The notes beneath the pieces were generated by a model. That model saw nothing but the letters and a program-made list of their open reading frames with translations. It made no database searches and was not told where the DNA came from. Shown here piece by piece: positions 1 to 12,670 of a stretch of 64,000 nucleotides of DNA. Within the stretch, counting starts at the first letter, position 1, and each line of letters starts with the position of its first letter. The translations under genes and the position numbers were made by a program. The stretch comes from Chlorops oryzae (lineage: Eukaryota > Arthropoda > Insecta > Diptera > Chloropidae): the NCBI GenBank assembly GCA_020466095.1, contig CM035808.1:2302190-2366189 (forward strand). The letters are read 5' to 3'.

Positions 1-940
1 GCATCCCTAATTATTAGGTACTTGTGTGCCACAAACAAGGGAAAAATTTAATAAATGTTTCCCGGTTTCCGAAGAAAACCTTCGAGTTCGATTGGCCCCT
101 TTACGGGAGAAAAATATTCCAGTTTCCCGTACCCTCTCTATAGGGTTCGTTCTATGAGTTTTCATCAAAAAAGATTGGGATGAAATTAAGCTCCCTCCAT
201 AAAGACCAATCAAAGACCACCAGTCCCCCTCTTAAGAATCTCTTTCCCAATTAAAGAGTTGCCACTCTCGCAACCTCTATATCTCGATAGACTCTCCTGT
301 ATATGTCTCTCGAGTGGGTCCGGTCATCGACTGTGAAATTGTAATTTAGCAAAGATTTTCATTTATACATTTTCCCTTCTCCCTTCTGAGCACATCTTAA
401 CAACATAACAGAAGCTGTTGGCAGCTCTCAATGAAATGAAATGATTTTTCTCCATTGCAGGAGAACTCGCAGCACGACACGCAAACGACAAACGTCTCTC
501 GGATCCCTCTGTCCGAATGGACTTTCCGAAATTGAGTTAAGCGAAGATGAAAAGACAAATTTTCCTTTTCCCTTCGCTCCAAAAAAAAAAAAAAAATAAT
601 AATAAAAATGAAAAGCTACTGAAAGTTTTCTATTTCGAAAAATTTGTGCTATTGTCATAAAAATCATGTTATTGCTTGCTCTCGATGGCAAATTGCTTTC
701 CATTTTGATTTTATTTAATGGAGAAATTCTTTCACGGTTTTTCACAGCCAATATGGAGTGCAATCGAATTGCATGAATGCGGAAGTGTGGGCGAAAGAGC
801 GTGATGGCAACAGAGTTTAAGAGGGAAATTGATTTAAAAAAAAATATATAACAATTTAAGAAAAATTAAAAAAAAAAAAATCAATAAATAAAATTAAGAA
901 AAAAAATTGTTTAAAAATTATCTTCTTTATATATATATTT
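1..940. other. non-coding stretch, no gene seen
   Basis: AT-rich unique-looking sequence with short A tracts (about 581-596 and 836-905). No splice-bounded exon, RNA gene or transposon end was recognised. Open frames here are short and overlap on both strands, so they read as chance frames. Confidence 0.6.
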
Positions 941-943
941 CTA

Positions 944-1095
944 CTGCACGTGTGTATGTGACTGAACTCCTCCTAAACGGCTGGACCGATTTCAATGAAT
1001 TTTTTAGTATGCGTTTGGGTGGCGCCCTGGATGGTTTAGATTCACAAATCACTATCACTGATACCCTCCTCCCTCTTCAAGGGGGTAAAAATTGG
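944..1095 (+). repeat. probable dispersed transposon fragment
   Basis: The block contains CTCCTCCTAAACGGCTGGAC at about 967-986, followed by CGATTTCAATGAATTTTT. This phrase is familiar to me from interspersed repeats in insect and other animal genomes, but I cannot assign the class with certainty. No coding potential remains. It runs directly into simple repeats, so its right boundary is lost. Confidence 0.4.
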
Positions 1096-1098
1096 ATT

Positions 1099-1193
1099 TT
1101 TTGTGTTTGTTATTGTGTTTGTTTTTGTTTTGATTTTGTTTTGTTTTTATTTTGTTTTTGTTTTGTTTTTGTTTTTATTTTGTTTTGCTGTTG
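1099..1193. repeat. TTTTG-type simple repeat
   Basis: A run of TTTTG and TTTGT variants on the plus strand. It is low complexity and any frame through it is only poly-Phe/Cys/Val. Confidence 0.85.
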
Positions 1194-1195
1194 TT

Positions 1196-1590
1196 GATAA
1201 ATTGATAGATTGACACATTGATAGATTGATGGATAAATGGGTTGATAGATTGATAAATTGATCGATTGGCAGATTGATAGATTGACAGATTGACAGAAAA
1301 TATATTGAAAGATTGATAGATATAAAGATTTATAGATTGATTGATTGACAGATTGATAGATTGATTGATTGAAAGATTGACAGATTGATTGGTTGATAGA
1401 TTGAAAGATTGATAAATTAACAGATTGACAGAATGATAGATTGATGGATAAATATATTGAAAGATTGATAGATTGAGAAATTGATAGATTGACAGATTGA
1501 TATATTGAAATATTGATAGATTGAAAGATTTATAGATTGATAGATTGAAATATTGATAGGTTGATAGATTGATAAATTGACAGATTGATT
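1196..1590. repeat. GATTGATA-type degenerate tandem repeat
   Basis: About 395 bp built from the 4-bp themes GATT, GATA, GACA and AAAT, read as GATTGATA or GATTGACA and spaced in 8- and 12-bp multiples. The array abuts the truncated left side of the MITE copy that follows, so the microsatellite may have expanded across or replaced the missing end of that element. Confidence 0.9.
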
Positions 1591-2151
1591 CTGGATTTTT
1601 TTTTAATTTCAGTTTTTTTTGTTCAGAGTGTTGTTGTTTTGGAAGACAAAAATTTTCTCCTAAATTTTTAAGATTTTAATTTATTTAATTTTTAATTTTG
1701 AATGGTTCATTTTCAAGCAAAAAATTTTGGTAGTGAAACAATTCCTTAAGCACGTTCCCCAAAACTTGAGCAACCATAAGCTCAAGTGAGCATTTTGACC
1801 AACAAATTAAATTCATTCGTTTAGCGTAATGGTTAAGACGTTCGCCCAGCGAAGTGGAGGAGGTCAGCGGTTCAAGGCTCGGCCGAGGCGAGAAAATTTA
1901 AAGAGATGAAAGAGAAAAAGATTCAAATAGAAACAAATAAATAAAGAAAAAATATAATAAATATAATAAAGTCGCTGGTGACAGTTGATTTAACCGCGAG
2001 ACAGTTATATCAACCATCAGATAGTTATATCCTTATTGACTGTGTTTGTACTGTTGAATTGACCGCTACTACACATAAGCTAACAATTAACGGTGAACTC
2101 GGTTATTTTAACCTGCTTTTTCAGTTAATATAACTACCTTTTTCTCTCGGT
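1591..2151 (+). mobile_element. 5'-truncated copy of TA-flanked MITE with tRNA-like box
   Basis: This is homologous to the 12450-13046 part of the complete element at 12173-13046. Shared blocks include the TTTTCTCCTAAATTTTTAAG stretch, the tRNA-like block, GTCGCTGGTGACAGTTGATT and the terminal TTTCTCTCGGT. The left terminal repeat and the first tRNA-like block are absent; a GATTGATA repeat lies there instead. Compared with the complete copy it lacks about 50 bp before GTCGCTGG. The right end is followed by TA, as expected for the family. It has no coding capacity. Confidence 0.8.
1821..1890 (+). other. tRNA-like Pol III promoter block inside MITE
   Basis: TAGCGTAATGGTTAAGACG resembles an A box and D arm, and GGTTCAAGGCT about 35 bp further on resembles a B box. 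The order and spacing are those of a tRNA; the wording is closest to tRNA-Val or Glu types. The acceptor stem does not close, so this is not a functional tRNA gene. The same block recurs at 12671-12737. Confidence 0.5.
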
Positions 2152-3797
2152 TTACATACATATTAACATAAATATACCTATGTACATATATTCGTAAGTA
2201 CTAGAAAGCAGAACGTTCACACGTGTCTGACATTTAGGGGGGGAAAAAATTGTTTTTTTTTTGTCATTTTATTAAAAACTTTTCAAACTCAACTTAAGCT
2301 CCATTTATGGCATGCCGCACATCGCACACACCTTTCTGAAGCACTTTCGCGGTATCTTATCATCGCAGTTGCTACTTATCACCACTTGACATGTGTGACA
2401 CGTTCGTTCTAAGGATTTCACATGTCGGTGAGGCTTCCTTTCAGTCAGCCAAACAAATACGCGTTGGCATTCCTCAGTCACTGGGTTGTCGTCATGCGAA
2501 CGAACGACCACCATTTCTGACTGTCGTCTGGCACCATTTGTCGAGGACTCTAAACTCGACCGAACTCGACTCGACCCGTCTGCCTTCACCACGCGAATGT
2601 CGTTTTGTGGGCCGGAACCAGGGAATCGCCGGCCGCATGAAAAATAAAAGCGCGGAAAGTTATTATTTTCATACGTGTGTGCGTGCGGGCGGTCGGCCGG
2701 TCGGTGGGATGTTCGTGCGTGCGTAGGTTCGCGTCGTTCACGCTGATGTGTCAACAGTGCTGTCAGGTATTTTGTTTTTGGCATTAAGTATGCACAAATT
2801 GGATTTTATGTGCAACTTTTTCAAATTTTTACAACTTTGCGAAAAGGATAACATACCTACTACGCAAAAAATATGCTGACGTGGACGTGGAGAACCCTTA
2901 AAATAGACAGTAAGACCTTGATTTCGAGAATCTAAATGGAATTGAGCAAAAGAGAAGACATTGTTTTGGGGTGAACCAGTTGTTACCATTCCCTAGTACA
3001 CCCCTTTACTCCATATTTTTCGATGGAAAAATGGTTACGAAAAATCCCTCCTGAGTATTTGAAGTGATTTTTGGTTGAGAATCCAAGTCCCAAAATTTGA
3101 TAAAAAATTACTCAATCTGGCATCTGACTGCTTTCAATTTAACCCTAACAATGTGCTTTACCACAAAGCGAGTTTCTCAAAATCCCAATTCACAAGCCCT
3201 GATCGTGTGCTACAGAAACTTTTTCGCGCAAAGCTTTTTCCTCTTTCCTTTTTTTTCTCGCATATTTTCATCTTCATTATAGAGAATTTTCGCGGCGTCA
3301 CTTGTTTTCATTAAACTTGTTCTTTTTGTTTATGTTTTCAGTTTTTATTTGCTTTTATTTTATTTACTTTTTTGCACTCCGCGCTCAGCATTCACCTCTG
3401 CTCAGCAGCGATGATATGCTCGTCGTTGTTGCTACTTATGCGGTTAATTTTCATTTGTCGTCTTAATGGGATTTTTAATTTCCCATTAATTTTATTAAGT
3501 GCGACACTTTCTGTTGCTGTTGCTGTCGCTGTTGTTGCTGTTGCGGTTGCTCGCTTTTCATTTTGCAAACAGAAATAATAAAAACAATTTAAAGAAAGGA
3601 GGAAAAAAATTTTTTTTAAAATCGTTTTAATGATCATGACTTGAGCACTTTTACCACGATGAAAGGTTTATTTAAGGTTAAGATGAGCAAACTGAGCGGA
3701 AAGGCAATGGAGGAATTTTTAACAAAAATTCGCTAAATCACTGTTAGGTACCTCTATTATTAAAGAATTTTTAAAAATTTCAGTGAACGTTTTTAAT
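2152..3797. other. non-coding; GC/CpG-richer island at 2320-2760
   Basis: No gene supported. 2320-2760 is richer in CpG than its surroundings and is open for long stretches on both strands at once (minus 2305-2784, plus 2391-2726), which points to composition rather than coding. The minus frame ends in a Cys-rich stretch that resembles no family I know. A GTTGCTGTTGCTG-type repeat lies at about 3505-3550. Confidence 0.5.
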
Positions 3798-4640
3798 TTA
3801 AGTCCGAAATTTAAATATGAAATATGACTCCGAAAATTGAGTCCGAAATAATTGGAAATATGACTCCCGAAACGAGTCCGAAATATTGAGATTATGGAAA
3901 AATAATTGTCTACCGAAACGAGTCCGAATAAGTAAGAATTATGATGGATCGTGGAAATAGTTGACTCCGAAAATTTAGTCCGAAATTATTTGGAAAATAT
4001 GTCTCCGAAACGAGTCCGAAATAAGTGAGGATCTGAAAAGTTGACTCCGAAATTAGTCCGAAATAATTTGGAAATATGTCTCCGAAATGAGTCCGAAATA
4101 AGATAGAATTATGGGATCTGGAAATTTGACTCCGAAAATAGTCCGAAATAATGTGGAAATATGACTCCGAAACGAGTCCGAAATAAGTGAGAATTATGGG
4201 ATCTGGAAAATTTGACTCCGAAATTAGTCCGAAATAATTTGGAAAAATGACTCCGAAACGAGTCCGAAATAAGTGAGAATTATGGGATCTGGAAATTTGA
4301 CTCCGAAATTAGTCCGAAATAATTTGGAAATATGACTCCGAAACGAGTCCGAAATAAGTGAGAATTATGGGATCTGAAAATTTGACTCCGAAATTAGTCC
4401 GAAATAATTTGGAAATATGACTCCGAAACGAGTCCGAAATAAGTAAGAATTATGGAATATGGAAATTTGACTCCGAAATTAGTCCGAAATAATTTAGAAA
4501 ATATGACTCCGAAATGAGTCCGAAATAAGTGAGAATTATGGGATCTGAAAATTTGCTAAATAGAATTGTCCGAATTTCTGGAAATATGTCTGAAATCGAA
4601 TTTTCCGAAATAATCTGGAAATATGTCTCCGAAATGATTT
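3798..4640. repeat. 85-86 bp tandem minisatellite, about 9 units
   Basis: Successive GAATTATGG landmarks fall at 4191, 4277, 4362, 4447 and 4533, giving a period of 85-86 bp. Each unit holds two diverged half-units built around GACTCCGAAA and AGTCCGAAATAA, then GTGAGAATTATGGGATCTG. Homogeneity is highest at 4080-4560 and decays at both ends (3798-3900 and 4560-4640), the usual pattern of an array that turns over by unequal exchange. No frame runs through it. Confidence 0.92.
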
Positions 4641-5928
4641 TTAAAATAAAAAAAGGCGCCGAAATATGGCTTCGAAATGTAGCCTGCTCGCCGCAGAGAC
4701 AATTATAGCTCATATAAGAATACATATAAGGCAAATGAAGTCAGATATGGGGGTGGAAAGAGTAATGTAAGACTCCTATTTGAGAAGAAATTAGTGTCAG
4801 ATATGAGGAGTTTGGAAAGGATTATCTCATTCGATGTATGAAAAGGACTCAAATTAAACAATATTCGCTCTCTAAGAAGAGCTCATTTTGAATCCTCCGA
4901 CTCCGAATTATTGGTAAAATTTTACTTCTTTAGGTCTCAGAATATTTTCTGTATTTATTCAAAAATACACCCATAGACTGAGACATTTTTTTTTTCAACT
5001 TTCAATTAAAAGTCCTTCACTTTTACTGCGAGAATGCTGTTATTAATAAAAGTAAATCCGCTTTTTATCTGTTGATGCACAACAGAATCCCCCGCCCCCC
5101 ATCGTCTTAATGCTGCATGATTAAAGAAAAGCGCACTTGTCTCGCGTTAAGATTCATAAGTCAACTTTATTGCTTCGAAACTTATGTTTGGCCATGAACT
5201 CTTGTGCCGTGCCGTGCCATGGTTCAGCTATTGCCTCCAAAGAGCGCGATTATTGCATTCTGTAAGCTTATAAGCTGCTTACAAATTCATCGCATGGAAA
5301 ATGATTCCACGATACACCGCTTATGTTAAGCGACAGACAGACAGACAGCCCCACCGACCTACCGACGCAGTGCGTCTCGTATGAATGAAGCGATGAGCTT
5401 TACTCAAGCTCGAGTGCACAAATACGATTTTGTGTGCCGGCACAACAGACAGACAGACAGACAGACAATTGAGCACACGGACACACGCACGACCGAAAAA
5501 AAAGTGACGCAGCGTTAATTAGATGCGCACTTCTTCCTCTTCTTCGCCTCCGCGTCGTCGTCGTCGTCGTCGGTGGATTCTTTTCATGAAAATAAAAATA
5601 TTTTTAAATCAAATGCAGCGTAAAAAAATTTAATTTAATAATTCGAAGAACTGATTAAGTGGGCTAGAGAGAAGGAAAACTGAGATGAAAGAAAAAATAT
5701 TTTCGAGAGGCAAAAAAAAAGCCTCTTCTTTCCACTCGATTTGCTTTTATCGAAACCAACGAGCGCAATGATGAATGAGCCATGAACGAACCAATTGACT
5801 TTGCTCTAAGTCGACTTAAGCACTTTTCGCTTGCATAAGCATAATTATTCCATTTCGTTTCGTTGCTCTTTTCGGATTCAGATGGACGTGGGTGTCTTAT
5901 GCTCATCACTCGATACCGCTCGTATCTA

Positions 5929-5960
<32 letters not shown>

Positions 5961-6177
5961 ACTCTTCTGAAGCTCATCTGCGCGCTTCTGTCTTTTCGGC
6001 TACTTCAATGCGATTTGGAATTTCACGAAAGAAAAAAAAAAAAAACAAATTGTTTTGGACTTTTCTTCGTTTTCTTTAAATTTTCTTTGTTTTTTTACGG
6101 CGCCAATTAATTTTTCTCATTTTCTTCTTCACGTTTAATTGGATTTTATTCACGTAGTACGTGATTTACAGTTAATA
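4641..6177. other. non-coding with several microsatellites
   Basis: No gene supported. Simple repeats are (ACAG)n at about 5333-5348 and 5445-5467, (GTC)n at 5553-5572 and (CT)n at 5928-5958. The remainder is unique-looking AT-rich sequence. Confidence 0.6.
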
Positions 6178-6338
6178 GCTGGCTTCCAATACTAGCACAA
6201 AAATTCCTACAAATATTCAACACATGACAACATATAAAATCAATTACAATCAAAATCGTAGTCGATTGAAACTGGCTCCATATGTTTGAATCTTTTGAAT
6301 ATTTGCAAAAATTCCTGTGCACTATTGGAAGCCATGCA
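6178..6338. mobile_element. about 160-bp MITE of the TGGCTTCCAATA family
   Basis: The left end TGGCTTCCAATACTAGCAC is mirrored by the right end GTGCACTATTGGAAGCCA. The inverted similarity continues inward to AATTCCTACAAATATTCAA on the left and TTGAATATTTGCAAAAATTCC on the right. Related copies occur at 12124-13311 and 19808-19945. No transposase sequence is present and the target duplication is not clear. Confidence 0.75.
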
Positions 6339-7447
6339 TTACAGCATACATTACCTTTAACCCTTTCGTGCTTCTTGATATTTTCAATTTGAAATTCAAA
6401 CTTTGAATTAAAAAAGAAGATAATAAATGAAATGACTTCGATATTTTATCGATAGAAACAAGTTTTTAAATTAAAAATACCTCTCGTCATCCCCATCAGA
6501 ACGCTCCAAGGTTTATGACGGGGTGAACAAACATTTTGGGCACACACAAATGGAATGGAATGAAGAACCTGAACCATGCGGAGAGAGGGAATGGAAATGC
6601 GAGATCGAGATCGAGCAATATCATTTGATCACAGATCAAAGTGACAAGTCGTAAAAATTTCATGACTTGAATTTTGAAACAAGATTAAAGCATTAAAATT
6701 TAATGGCGTAGAAAATTTTCAAGTCGTGATTTAAAAATGTTTTTTTTTTTAAATGGGAACTAAATAAAGTAATAAAAGATTTTTAGTGGCAATAAATGAG
6801 TCAAAAATTCACTTTTGTCATCATGGTCGGAATTGATCGTCTTTTATTGCTATTGTTCGACTTGCAAATGAATCGAACACAAAGAGAAGAATCATTAAAT
6901 CTGTATAGGCATGTCACGATTTTATGGACGGGGAGTTGTCTAAATATTTGTTTCTAATTTCATTGCTAAAGATGGGTTAACATTTTTTTGGAATAAATAA
7001 TCAAATAAACAGCTGCATCAATAAAAATGAAAAAATTACTTTTGTACATCATGGTGAATTGATCGTAGACTATGGATTAAATAATGACCATTAGACGAAG
7101 CATGCTTGAAATTCATATATCAGGATGAAAATTTTAGGAACTACTGAGTGTTAATACTTGTTCCATTTCATTAGCTAAATGTAAATTTTTTCAGCATAAT
7201 ATCGAAATGCTTCTATAATATCAAGATGAAAACAATTTTATAAGGAGAAAAATACTGATTAACTTACGTCTATCGGGTCTATTCAACACTGGTTAAAGCT
7301 AGTTCCACTGTAAAATAATTTTCTATCCGTCAAATGACTATGAATCAGATTTTATAAAATGTTAAGCTCGAATTTTGAAGCTAACTTATTTATATATAAA
7401 ATACATGATTTCAATTGTCTAGTTTGGAGTCTAAGCATTACAAAAAT
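6339..7447. other. non-coding, no gene seen
   Basis: AT-rich sequence. A single TTAACCCTTTCG phrase at about 6358-6369 resembles the end of the piggyBac-type MITEs found elsewhere in the window, but no partner end was found nearby. Confidence 0.55.
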
Positions 7448-7581
7448 CTGTTCAAAAAGGACTAGTTCCAAACACTGGTCCAAAAAGGACATCATGTTTA
7501 CCAAACTGGTCCAAAAAGGAATAGTTCCAAACTGGTCCAAAAAGGACTAGTTCTGAACTGGTCCAAAAAGGACTAGTTGTA
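7448..7581. repeat. 28-bp minisatellite, about 4-5 units
   Basis: Units read CTGGTCCAAAAAGGACTAGT followed by TCCAAA. The core GGTCCAAAAAGGAC is nearly self-complementary at its ends (GTCC/GGAC), so each unit can form a small hairpin. Confidence 0.85.
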
Positions 7582-8930
7582 ATCAGTATTTTTAAAAATT
7601 GTTAGCGTCGAAATTCTTAGAATTTTTCACTTATTCTATGTATATATATAAATTTTCATCGAAATCGGACGTCGTGAATTTTTCGGATTTTTTGGGTTTT
7701 GTGGTCCAAAACTCTCTAAACTTCTTCTTGCCCCCCCCCAAATTGTTTTTCGGTTAATGTCTTATAATTGCTCAATATACCACTGTGGCAAATATAAGTG
7801 CTACCAAAGCACTCTTTTTCTCGCAACGCCCTTGATTTCAACCATAAGATACATATTTTGATAATAGAAAATTTTGTTATGGGTAAAAGGCGCACGGGGA
7901 AAAGAGATCATATCCCGGTGCATCTCTAACCTACAAAAAAAAATCTGTTTCATTATCAAAATGCCTTATCGTGTGAAGATCGAAGTATCGTTTTTAAAGT
8001 ATTTGTCTAACAATCTGTTGCTTCAAACAGGATAAAAAATTGGACTATAAAATGGATTTAAAAAAAAAAATAAAATCACAAAAAATTGCAAAATTAATTG
8101 AAATTAAAAACCAAAAAATTTATTTTAAAAAATCGACTTGTCGGCCTTGTCAAAGCGATACGCAAATCCAATTTCTTTTGGCCGAACAAAAAAAAATTAA
8201 TAAAAATAATATCGATTCAGCAAAGAAAGAGCAATAAAATTTAAAATTTATTGCATTTTTGTTTGTTTTTTTTTTTTTTTTTTTTGCTTTGGACTTTTTT
8301 TCACTACTGAAAAAGGCAATTTTTTTCACGCTTTATTATTTAAATTGAATTTCTTAAACCGCTCGAGTGATTTTGAACAAAAGTTTATGCCTTTGCGAAG
8401 TTTTTGTTTGAGACAAAAAAAAAAAAAAAAAAAAAAAAATTAAAAAAAAATTTATAAAAATAAAAAATTTAAAAAAATATAAAAATAAAAAAATAAAAAA
8501 AATTAAAAAATAAGTAAATAAAAAACTAAACAATAACAAAGAAAATAGAAAAAGCTAAGCTAATGTTTTCTAGGCTGATGTCTTTTCCACTGACGCATTC
8601 GCTTTTGTGGTTTTTTATTTTGTTTACTTGATTCTTTTTCTCTTATTTTTTTTTTATTTTTTATTCATTTTTGAAATATTTCTTATTTGTTATTTTCTTC
8701 TTATTATTTCACGCGCGCCCGAAAAAGTGTTAATTTGTCTAAACTATCGGCGGCACCGAACGACGTGTCGTTTTTGTTAGCCAAACGTGACTGCGAACAA
8801 TGGTCCAGAGCTAGCGCCGTGGCCGTGGGTTGGCTGGCTGGCTGTGTCTGCGCTTTCAAAGCTTCGATTCCCATTCAATCGATGCTCTCTCAACAAAACA
8901 ATAAAAACGAGGCAAATGAAATGTATTGTA

Positions 8931-8971
<41 letters not shown>

Positions 8972-10953
8972 TCTAGACACGTTTAAGTAAACTATGGGTA
9001 TCCACAATTTTTATATGCTCTTCGAATGGCTCGAAATTTGTTCCAATTGACTGCGCATGCGCAAATGCACTTTCACAAACTCTCGAAGTCTTTCAATCTT
9101 AGGAAAGTTTTTAGGTGAAGAAATCCTCATGAAGAGTGCCGCCGCGTTAACTGCAAAAAGTGATTAAGTTGACCAGTGAAAAATATTTTAGCAAATGTCT
9201 TGAATTCTTATTGTTATGTTCTTTCACTTTAAAAAAAAAAAAAAAAAAAAAATTGAAGTCATTTCTCCAAAGGATATGAAGCGAAATGAATATGTTCTGC
9301 CTTTCAAATTCCTCTTGACAGAAACTCGATCCTATCGATCTGTCCTTTCGTTTTCCAAATAGGTATTCCCTTTTCACGCCAACCATTTCCTTTCAAGAGA
9401 GTTTTTCTCAGCACGCCATCAATACGTCACCAGCGACCAGAGTCATTAACAATCGGAGTGAAATGTGGTTTTTGTCACGTACGAAATTGTCCATGGCACG
9501 TGGCATCTATTTTCTTCCAATATTCTTTTTAATGACCCCCCCTAAAAATGTGGTTTACAGTTTTATAACGAATGTTTATGCATTTACATCCTGCTCAAAT
9601 GGTTTCTTCACTTCTCTTATGCCATCATCATCATCATCATCATCGTCATCTCTTATGAGTTTCTTCTTCGACTAATTATAGTTGTCATGCCGAATTGGGA
9701 TCCTTTGTCTTTTAGGGAAAATAAAACGATAAAAAGCAAGAAATGTAGAGGCACACAGAGAGCGGGATAGAGAGAGAGCGAGCGAGCGAGAGCCACGTCT
9801 GGCAATTCCTTTTGTGCCTTGTTCGTTCAAAGGCGAAGGCAACCGCAAACGGCAGCAGCAGTCGGAATCGTCCCTATCGTCATCGAGCAACTGACACTGG
9901 CAGGTGCCATCGGAGCAATTTATTTTCCCAATTTTTTTCTCTCGAGTCCCTTTTTATTTTTGTTCTATTTTTTTTTTTAAATTAAATTCTTAAATTTTTT
10001 TTATACTTATTTGTATATTTTTTTCAATGTTTTTGAATCGAAATAAATAAACTGTGGAATGAATCCGGCCGAGAAAATGCCGGATGAAAGCATGGTGAGA
10101 AAAGGAAATGACGCCAACAACAACAAAAACACATACATATCTATGCGCTCTGCCTATGACGATATCGTTTCGTCTTCGTTCTTGCCTTCGTTCCCCGTTG
10201 CCGTGACCGTCGTGGCGTGGTGCTGTTTTGGCGTTGAGCCTAAGTACATATGTACTCGTGTCTGAGCTGTGCACATACAAGAACAAGTCTCGAGAGTGCT
10301 GTATTTGAACATGTCACAACACAACAAAAACAACAACAATAAAAATAAAATAAAATGGAGAACAACAACAACAACGATAATTTACTTGGCTTTTACAACT
10401 TTTAATAACGAGAAAGAGAAAGAAAAACAGCAAACAAAAGCAACAAAAAAGAAAAAATCCCCCAAAAGGACCGAAGCAACCCTGTAGCTCTTTAGGGTTA
10501 AAGGGCATTTTGGGCCATTTCACTTAAATAAAAGATGTGATTTTGCCATTTTCCTTTTTTTTTTTTCCTTGGAAGGACTTAAACTGTGCTAGTTTCTCAA
10601 TTGTTCATTTGATTTGTTGACCATTGTGGTCACTACTACTACTGACAGGCCTTTTGAGGGTGTCAATAAAATCGACCAAAGATTGTGTTTTCGCAACGGA
10701 AAGGTTAGGTTCCTCAGCGGATTTTATTGAGTTTTGCTGTTGTTTTTTTTTTTAAAGGCAATTTTGGAAAGTCAATCAAAATAAATTAAATGAGAATTTT
10801 TCTGTTCAAAAGTTTAACGTTCGAGAATGAACAAATAATGTGGCAACACTGCAGTGAAATCATAACGTGTGTAAGTGAGGTCAAGAGACAAGTTCCTCTT
10901 CTCCAACTTATTTTCCGATTTTACTAGAAAAAAAATTTTTGTTCACAACAGGT
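7582..10953. other. non-coding with homopolymers and microsatellites
   Basis: No gene supported. It holds a T tract at about 8262-8285, an A-rich block at 8416-8530, an A tract at 9231-9252, (ATC)n at 9622-9645, a GAGAGAGCGAGCG run at 9764-9792 and AAC-type repeats at 10320-10375. 8700-8900 and 10060-10300 are more complex and CpG-containing, but carry no recognisable exon. Confidence 0.55.
8933..8967. repeat. T35 homopolymer
   Basis: Thirty-five consecutive T residues followed by AAAG. It is the longest homopolymer noted in the window and may be prone to assembly length error. Confidence 0.95.
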
Positions 10954-11146
10954 TTAACCCTTTCACTACTTTTGGGACAATAATTCCATCATCCTTTTTT
11001 CACAGTGGAGCATAAAGACTCTTCCATTGGGACAAAAACTTTTACAAAAAATTTCAAAAATCCATTTTTGTTATTCCTTAAATATTGGTTGATAGAAGAA
11101 ATAAATCATTGGTGAAAATCAGTGCCAATGTGAAAAAATACCTTTC

Positions 11147-11178
<32 letters not shown>

Positions 11179-11254
11179 GCCACCGAGAAATTTGATGCTA
11201 AGAAGACAATTTCAGGCATTATATACAAAAATAGTTAGGTGATGAAAGGGTTAA
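10954..11254. mobile_element. piggyBac-type MITE with TTAA ends
   Basis: It starts TTAA-CCCTTTCACTACTTT and ends GGTGATGAAAGGG-TTAA, that is inverted CCCTTTCA(C/T) termini inside TTAA target sites. A second inward end, GGCAGTGAAAGGGTTAA, follows at 11354-11370, so either a half copy sits beside it or the original element ran to 11370. The interior is AT-rich and non-coding. The TTAA target is the hallmark of the piggyBac superfamily. Confidence 0.7.
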
Positions 11255-12123
11255 AGATCCTTTAAAGCACAAAAAATATGATTTCTTCAAATCCAATTAA
11301 ATGCTTTTAATGACGTTCTTTGAAAAGCAGCAAGTCAAAGGCAACAAAGGCTTGGCAGTGAAAGGGTTAAATTCTTTCACTCGCTCCAAATATCGATAAA
11401 ATGCATCATTATTATTATGTGGGTACTCTTCTCGATCATCTATTCCTTCGATTCCCATGACCTTGAGAGCATTTTCTGCATTTTCACATTTCACTCAACC
11501 TGCAAAGCAAATAGACAGACAGATAGACAGACAGACAGACACTCTCACCAAAGTGGCAATTAAGACAAGTGTTGCCCATTTTCATAAGAAATTTTTTAAT
11601 CGCCCTGCTTATGAATATAAATAAATATTATTATCGCACAAGTGTCTGTTTGTATAGGCCACAATCTTGCACATTCTTGCACGCACACACATACAAACAT
11701 ACATACATACATACATATGCGAGCGTGCGTTCGCTTCAAAAATCCAGACCCTCAACTGCTTATCATCATCAAAAGGCTTTCAAATGAATTAAGCAAATAT
11801 TTACGATCGCTTTTTTATAAAAAATACGAAATAAATATTGACAAAAAAAAAATAAATAAATAAATAAAAAATTAAAACAATTGATAAAGTTATATGAGAA
11901 TATTGTTTCCAAGCAATTTTCGGGAATTAAAAATATCCATTAAGATGTTAAACTATAAGGCAGGTTTAAAAGAACCGCATTCTTGTTTTCACGAAAGGAA
12001 TACAGTGGGATGTTTTGTCCTTCCTCTTTCGACTGAAGATCAATGGAAGAAAAGCTCAAACAAAACGAGCGAGCTCCCTCATTCAATAAAATCACTCAAG
12101 TTTCTTCTCGAACTCCCTTAATT
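11255..12123. other. non-coding; second MITE end and microsatellites
   Basis: A lone GGCAGTGAAAGGGTTAA end lies at 11354-11370. Simple repeats are (ACAG)n at 11512-11541 and (ACAT)n at 11690-11717, with an A-rich patch around 11845-11880. No exon recognised. Confidence 0.55.
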
Positions 12124-12370
12124 AAGCCTGGTTTTCAATATCGCATGAATTCCTGCAAATATTGCATAAATACACCGAGAGAAATAACAACAGTTAAATC
12201 AACTACTTGGAACAGTTAAAGTAAGAGTGGTCAAATAAACTGTAATTCGCGTTAAATGCACTGAAAAAGGCAGTCAAATGAACAGTTGAAAAACAGTTAC
12301 TTTTTATGTTCAAATTCGCTTTCGTTCACTTAGACGTATAAGTTCGCATTCTGATCAACCGTCTCCGGAG

Positions 12371-12445
12371 TTTTCGATAGCTCAGTTGTTTAAGCTGTGA
12401 CTCGACAGTCGTGAGCTTCGGGGTTCTATCCCTGCTGGCGGCGGG
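12371..12445 (+). other. tRNA-like block 1 inside MITE
   Basis: GATAGCTCAGTTGTTTAAGC resembles a tRNA D arm with its A box, and GGGTTCTATCCC matches the T arm with its B box. The segment between can form a short anticodon-like hairpin (GACTCGACAGTC). The acceptor stem is not evident, so this is a tRNA-derived relic rather than a tRNA gene. It is absent from the truncated copy at 1591-2151. Confidence 0.5.
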
Positions 12446-12670
12446 AAGTTTTCTGAATTTTTTTTAAGTTACAGTTTTTTTTTTATTTTGTTTTGAAAGA
12501 CAAAAATTTTCTCCTAAATTTTTAAGGTTTTAATTTATTTAATTTTTTTTTTAATGGTTCATTTTCAAGCAAAAAATTTTGGGAGTGAAACAATTCCTTA
12601 AGCACGTTCCCCAAAACTTGAGCAACCATAAGCTCAAGTGAGCATTTTGACAAAAAAATTAAATTCGTTC

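Noticed and set aside
2305..2784. 159-codon minus-strand open frame with a Cys-rich C-terminus
   Set aside because: The opposite strand is also open over much of the same CpG-rich island, the protein matches no family I recognise, and the composition is biased. A short Cys pattern alone does not make a zinc finger.
8354..8539. Phe-rich minus-strand open frame, apparent membrane protein
   Set aside because: It is a translation of an A/T homopolymer block.
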